In this document: positions 62,892 to 64,000 of the stretch, piece after piece
How positions within the stretch are numbered: position 1 is the stretch's first letter
How the letters are laid out: the number at the start of each line of letters is the position of its first letter
Assembly (NCBI GenBank): GCA_023460575.1
Contig: JAEWPQ010000297.1
Span: forward strand, 1 to 64,000
Origin: Bacillota bacterium
Lineage (GTDB): Bacteria; Bacillota; Clostridia; Lachnospirales; Lachnospiraceae
Direction: 5' to 3'
Length of the DNA stretch: 64,000 nt
Made by a program: the position numbers and the translations under genes
The notes under the pieces: model-generated
What the model was told of the DNA's origin: nothing
The model's database searches: none
The model's input: only the letters and a program-made list of their open reading frames with translations

Positions 62892-63626
62892 CTAGTACTG
62901 ATCCAGTAATGGTCTCTTCATGAGTCTTAGTGAACGTTTCGCTTCTTCCACAAATAATTGTTCCTTTTTCTCTTCAATCACTGTTTTTAAAAACTCTACA
63001 ATTTTTATCCACGGAAATCCTGATAAACATTGAATTCCTTTCCAGTAGATGACTTTCTCATCTTTATATTTTTCAAGTGTTTTGAGTATTATGTCCGCAT
63101 ATTCTGATTTTGCCACTTGTAAATTATAGAAAGCTAAATAACCAATGGAATCAAATATCTCAGATATTTTTTCTTTGTCTTCACTTTCCAGCACTTCCAT
63201 CATCACTGGCATAACACATGTGTTCATACGTCCCAGACTTCGAACCATAAAATCACGTGCCAAAGGGAAATTTTTCTTTTTTGATGGTCTTTCCGGTAAA
63301 ACCTTATGCTGGTTATTTCCTATTTTTCCAATAAATTTTATCATTTCCTTTGCTGTTAATTCTCCACCTTTCTCAAGAGCTGCAGCCATTTCTATCCTAA
63401 CATACAGCTTTTTTTCTTGTATGATTTTATCAAGTATCATATGGGATAATTCAGCGTCATTCATATCAAACTTTAAAGAAAGCATTTTTACCGCAGCAGA
63501 ACGGACATATGCTTCTTTGTCTTGTAACAGTTCAATTAACTCCTCTTTTCCTTTTGTCCGGTATTCACTAATATCAAAATCATCTATATATCCTCTACTT
63601 CTTAATTCCTCCGTATTGCTTTTCAT
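62892..63626 (-). CDS. HEAT-repeat protein
   Basis: This is a 244-aa all-helical protein. Repeats of two helices can be read at about residues 26-60 (ELIELLQDKEAYVRSAAVKML), 61-95 (LYVRIEMAAALEKGG) and in later stretches to the C-terminus. There is no signal peptide or membrane segment. Proteins of this shape include AlkD-type DNA glycosylases and scaffolds, and no catalytic residue can be assigned by eye. The ATG at 63626 has AAAGGG upstream; one at 63641 has no ribosome binding site. It is the second visible gene of the operon. Confidence 0.7.
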   Translation of the reverse strand: MKSNTEELRSRGYIDDFDISEYRTKGKEELIELLQDKEAYVRSAAVKMLSLKFDMNDAELSHMILDKIIQEKKLYVRIEMAAALEKGGELTAKEMIKFIGKIGNNQHKVLPERPSKKKNFPLARDFMVRSLGRMNTCVMPVMMEVLESEDKEKISEIFDSIGYLAFYNLQVAKSEYADIILKTLEKYKDEKVIYWKGIQCLSGFPWIKIVEFLKTVIEEKKEQLFVEEAKRSLRLMKRPLLDQY

Positions 63627-63672
63627 CTTTGACCCTTTCATTCATATATTTATATAAAAAATTTTTCTTTGC

Positions 63673-64000
63673 TTAACTGCAAAGATTTTTATTAATAGCC
63701 ATAAGACTGCTTTTTGAATACATTTTCCTCATAAACTGCTCCACAAACTGCCTTGATATCTCAGGCGATTCTTTATAGCAGGATGTAATATATTCATAAC
63801 CCCAAAGTTGTTCTGGTGTATCATAATAACTAACATACATCCCATATTCTTCACCTCGTTTATTTTTCTTTCTATTAAAATCCTGAATTGTTAAATACAT
63901 CTGCATTTGTAATTCTGTCAGTATTCCATTGAAATTCTTTTCACCACCCTTTTCGAATCCAGCCTCCTTTTTCATTGCAATAGAAGATATCAGTTTTTGA
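63673..64000 (-). CDS. C-terminal part of a probable AlkZ-related (winged-helix) protein
   Basis: The frame stays open to the window edge, so the start is missing; the ATG at 63975 is probably internal. The visible 108 codons include FEKGGEKNFNGILTELQMQM, TIQDFNRKKNKRGEEYGMYV, a TPEQLWGYEYITSCYKE segment and a helical end. From memory this resembles the C-terminus of Firmicute AlkZ-related proteins, a family named after the interstrand-crosslink glycosylase AlkZ/YcaQ. Some AlkZ proteins protect producers of DNA-crosslinking metabolites. Whether it starts the polyketide operon cannot be seen. A weak hairpin (CTTTGC/GCAAAG) and an AT-rich stretch lie between it and the next gene. Confidence 0.45.
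   Translation of the reverse strand, partial: QKLISSIAMKKEAGFEKGGEKNFNGILTELQMQMYLTIQDFNRKKNKRGEEYGMYVSYYDTPEQLWGYEYITSCYKESPEISRQFVEQFMRKMYSKSSLMAINKNLCS

Noticed and set aside
1..64000. CRISPR arrays, insertion sequences, tRNA or rRNA genes
   Set aside because: No regularly spaced repeats, transposase-like proteins or tRNA cloverleaf signatures were seen on either strand; the only structured RNA recognised is RNase P RNA.

Overview
The window looks like chromosomal DNA of an anaerobic, low-GC Firmicute, most likely a Lachnospiraceae (Clostridium cluster XIVa) species. The support is the housekeeping content: pyrBI, a primary sigma factor downstream of dnaG and a dGTPase homologue, a TGS-type nucleoside kinase, bacterial RNase P RNA, and strong GGAGG ribosome binding sites. 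The assignment is inferred from gene content only. Housekeeping genes fill roughly 1-15.2 kb. From 15.7 kb to the window end there is a more AT-rich, single-strand (minus) biosynthetic operon, which suggests horizontal acquisition.

Layout of the left part. Plus strand: pyrB-pyrI with a terminator; a divergent LysR regulator facing a DUF6282 metal-dependent hydrolase and a MatC-type permease (a small catabolic or uptake unit); then a methyl-accepting chemotaxis protein. Minus strand: RNase P RNA with its own promoter and terminator; a likely operon dgt - dnaG - rpoD - trmK - Nif3-like - nucleoside kinase; and an AraC/cupin regulator with a clear promoter. A gene-free stretch of about 450 bp with two inverted repeats separates this from the biosynthetic operon.

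The right part (about 48 kb) is a trans-AT polyketide synthase cluster. In transcription order: the C-terminal part of a probable AlkZ-related protein (cut by the window edge), a HEAT-repeat protein, a GyrI-like protein, a metallo-beta-lactamase-fold hydrolase (PksB/BaeB type), a trans-acting AT fused to a PfaD-type enoylreductase, a PP-loop ATP-pyrophosphatase-like enzyme, three megasynthases (3725, 4568 and 5081 aa), a SAP/DUF6434 protein, a 3-hydroxyacyl-CoA dehydrogenase and a DinB polymerase, followed by a strong terminator. The synthases carry nine KS domains and no cis AT.

Reading of the assembly line: a formyltransferase-A-carrier loading module whose A-domain code reads DILQLGMIWK (glycine), so N-formylglycine is the predicted starter; then eight elongating modules (1 KS-DH*-KR-ACP plus an orphan DH-like domain; 2 KS-DH/KR-ACP split between proteins; 3 KS-KR-ACP; 4 KS-[dead ACP]-DH-KR-ACP; 5 KS-cMT-ACP-ACP; 6 KS-DH-KR-ACP; 7 KS-DH-KR-ACP; 8 KS-ACP-ACP); then a non-elongating KS0, a decayed methyltransferase, an ACP and a thioesterase with Cys in place of Ser. 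A formylglycine loader next to a PP-loop enzyme recalls the oxazole starter units of oxazolomycin, inthomycin and conglobatin, so an oxazole-capped polyene from an anaerobe is a reasonable prediction. The flanking genes (AlkZ-related, HEAT, GyrI-like, SAP, DinB) share a DNA-repair or DNA-binding flavour and raise the hypothesis that the product attacks DNA.
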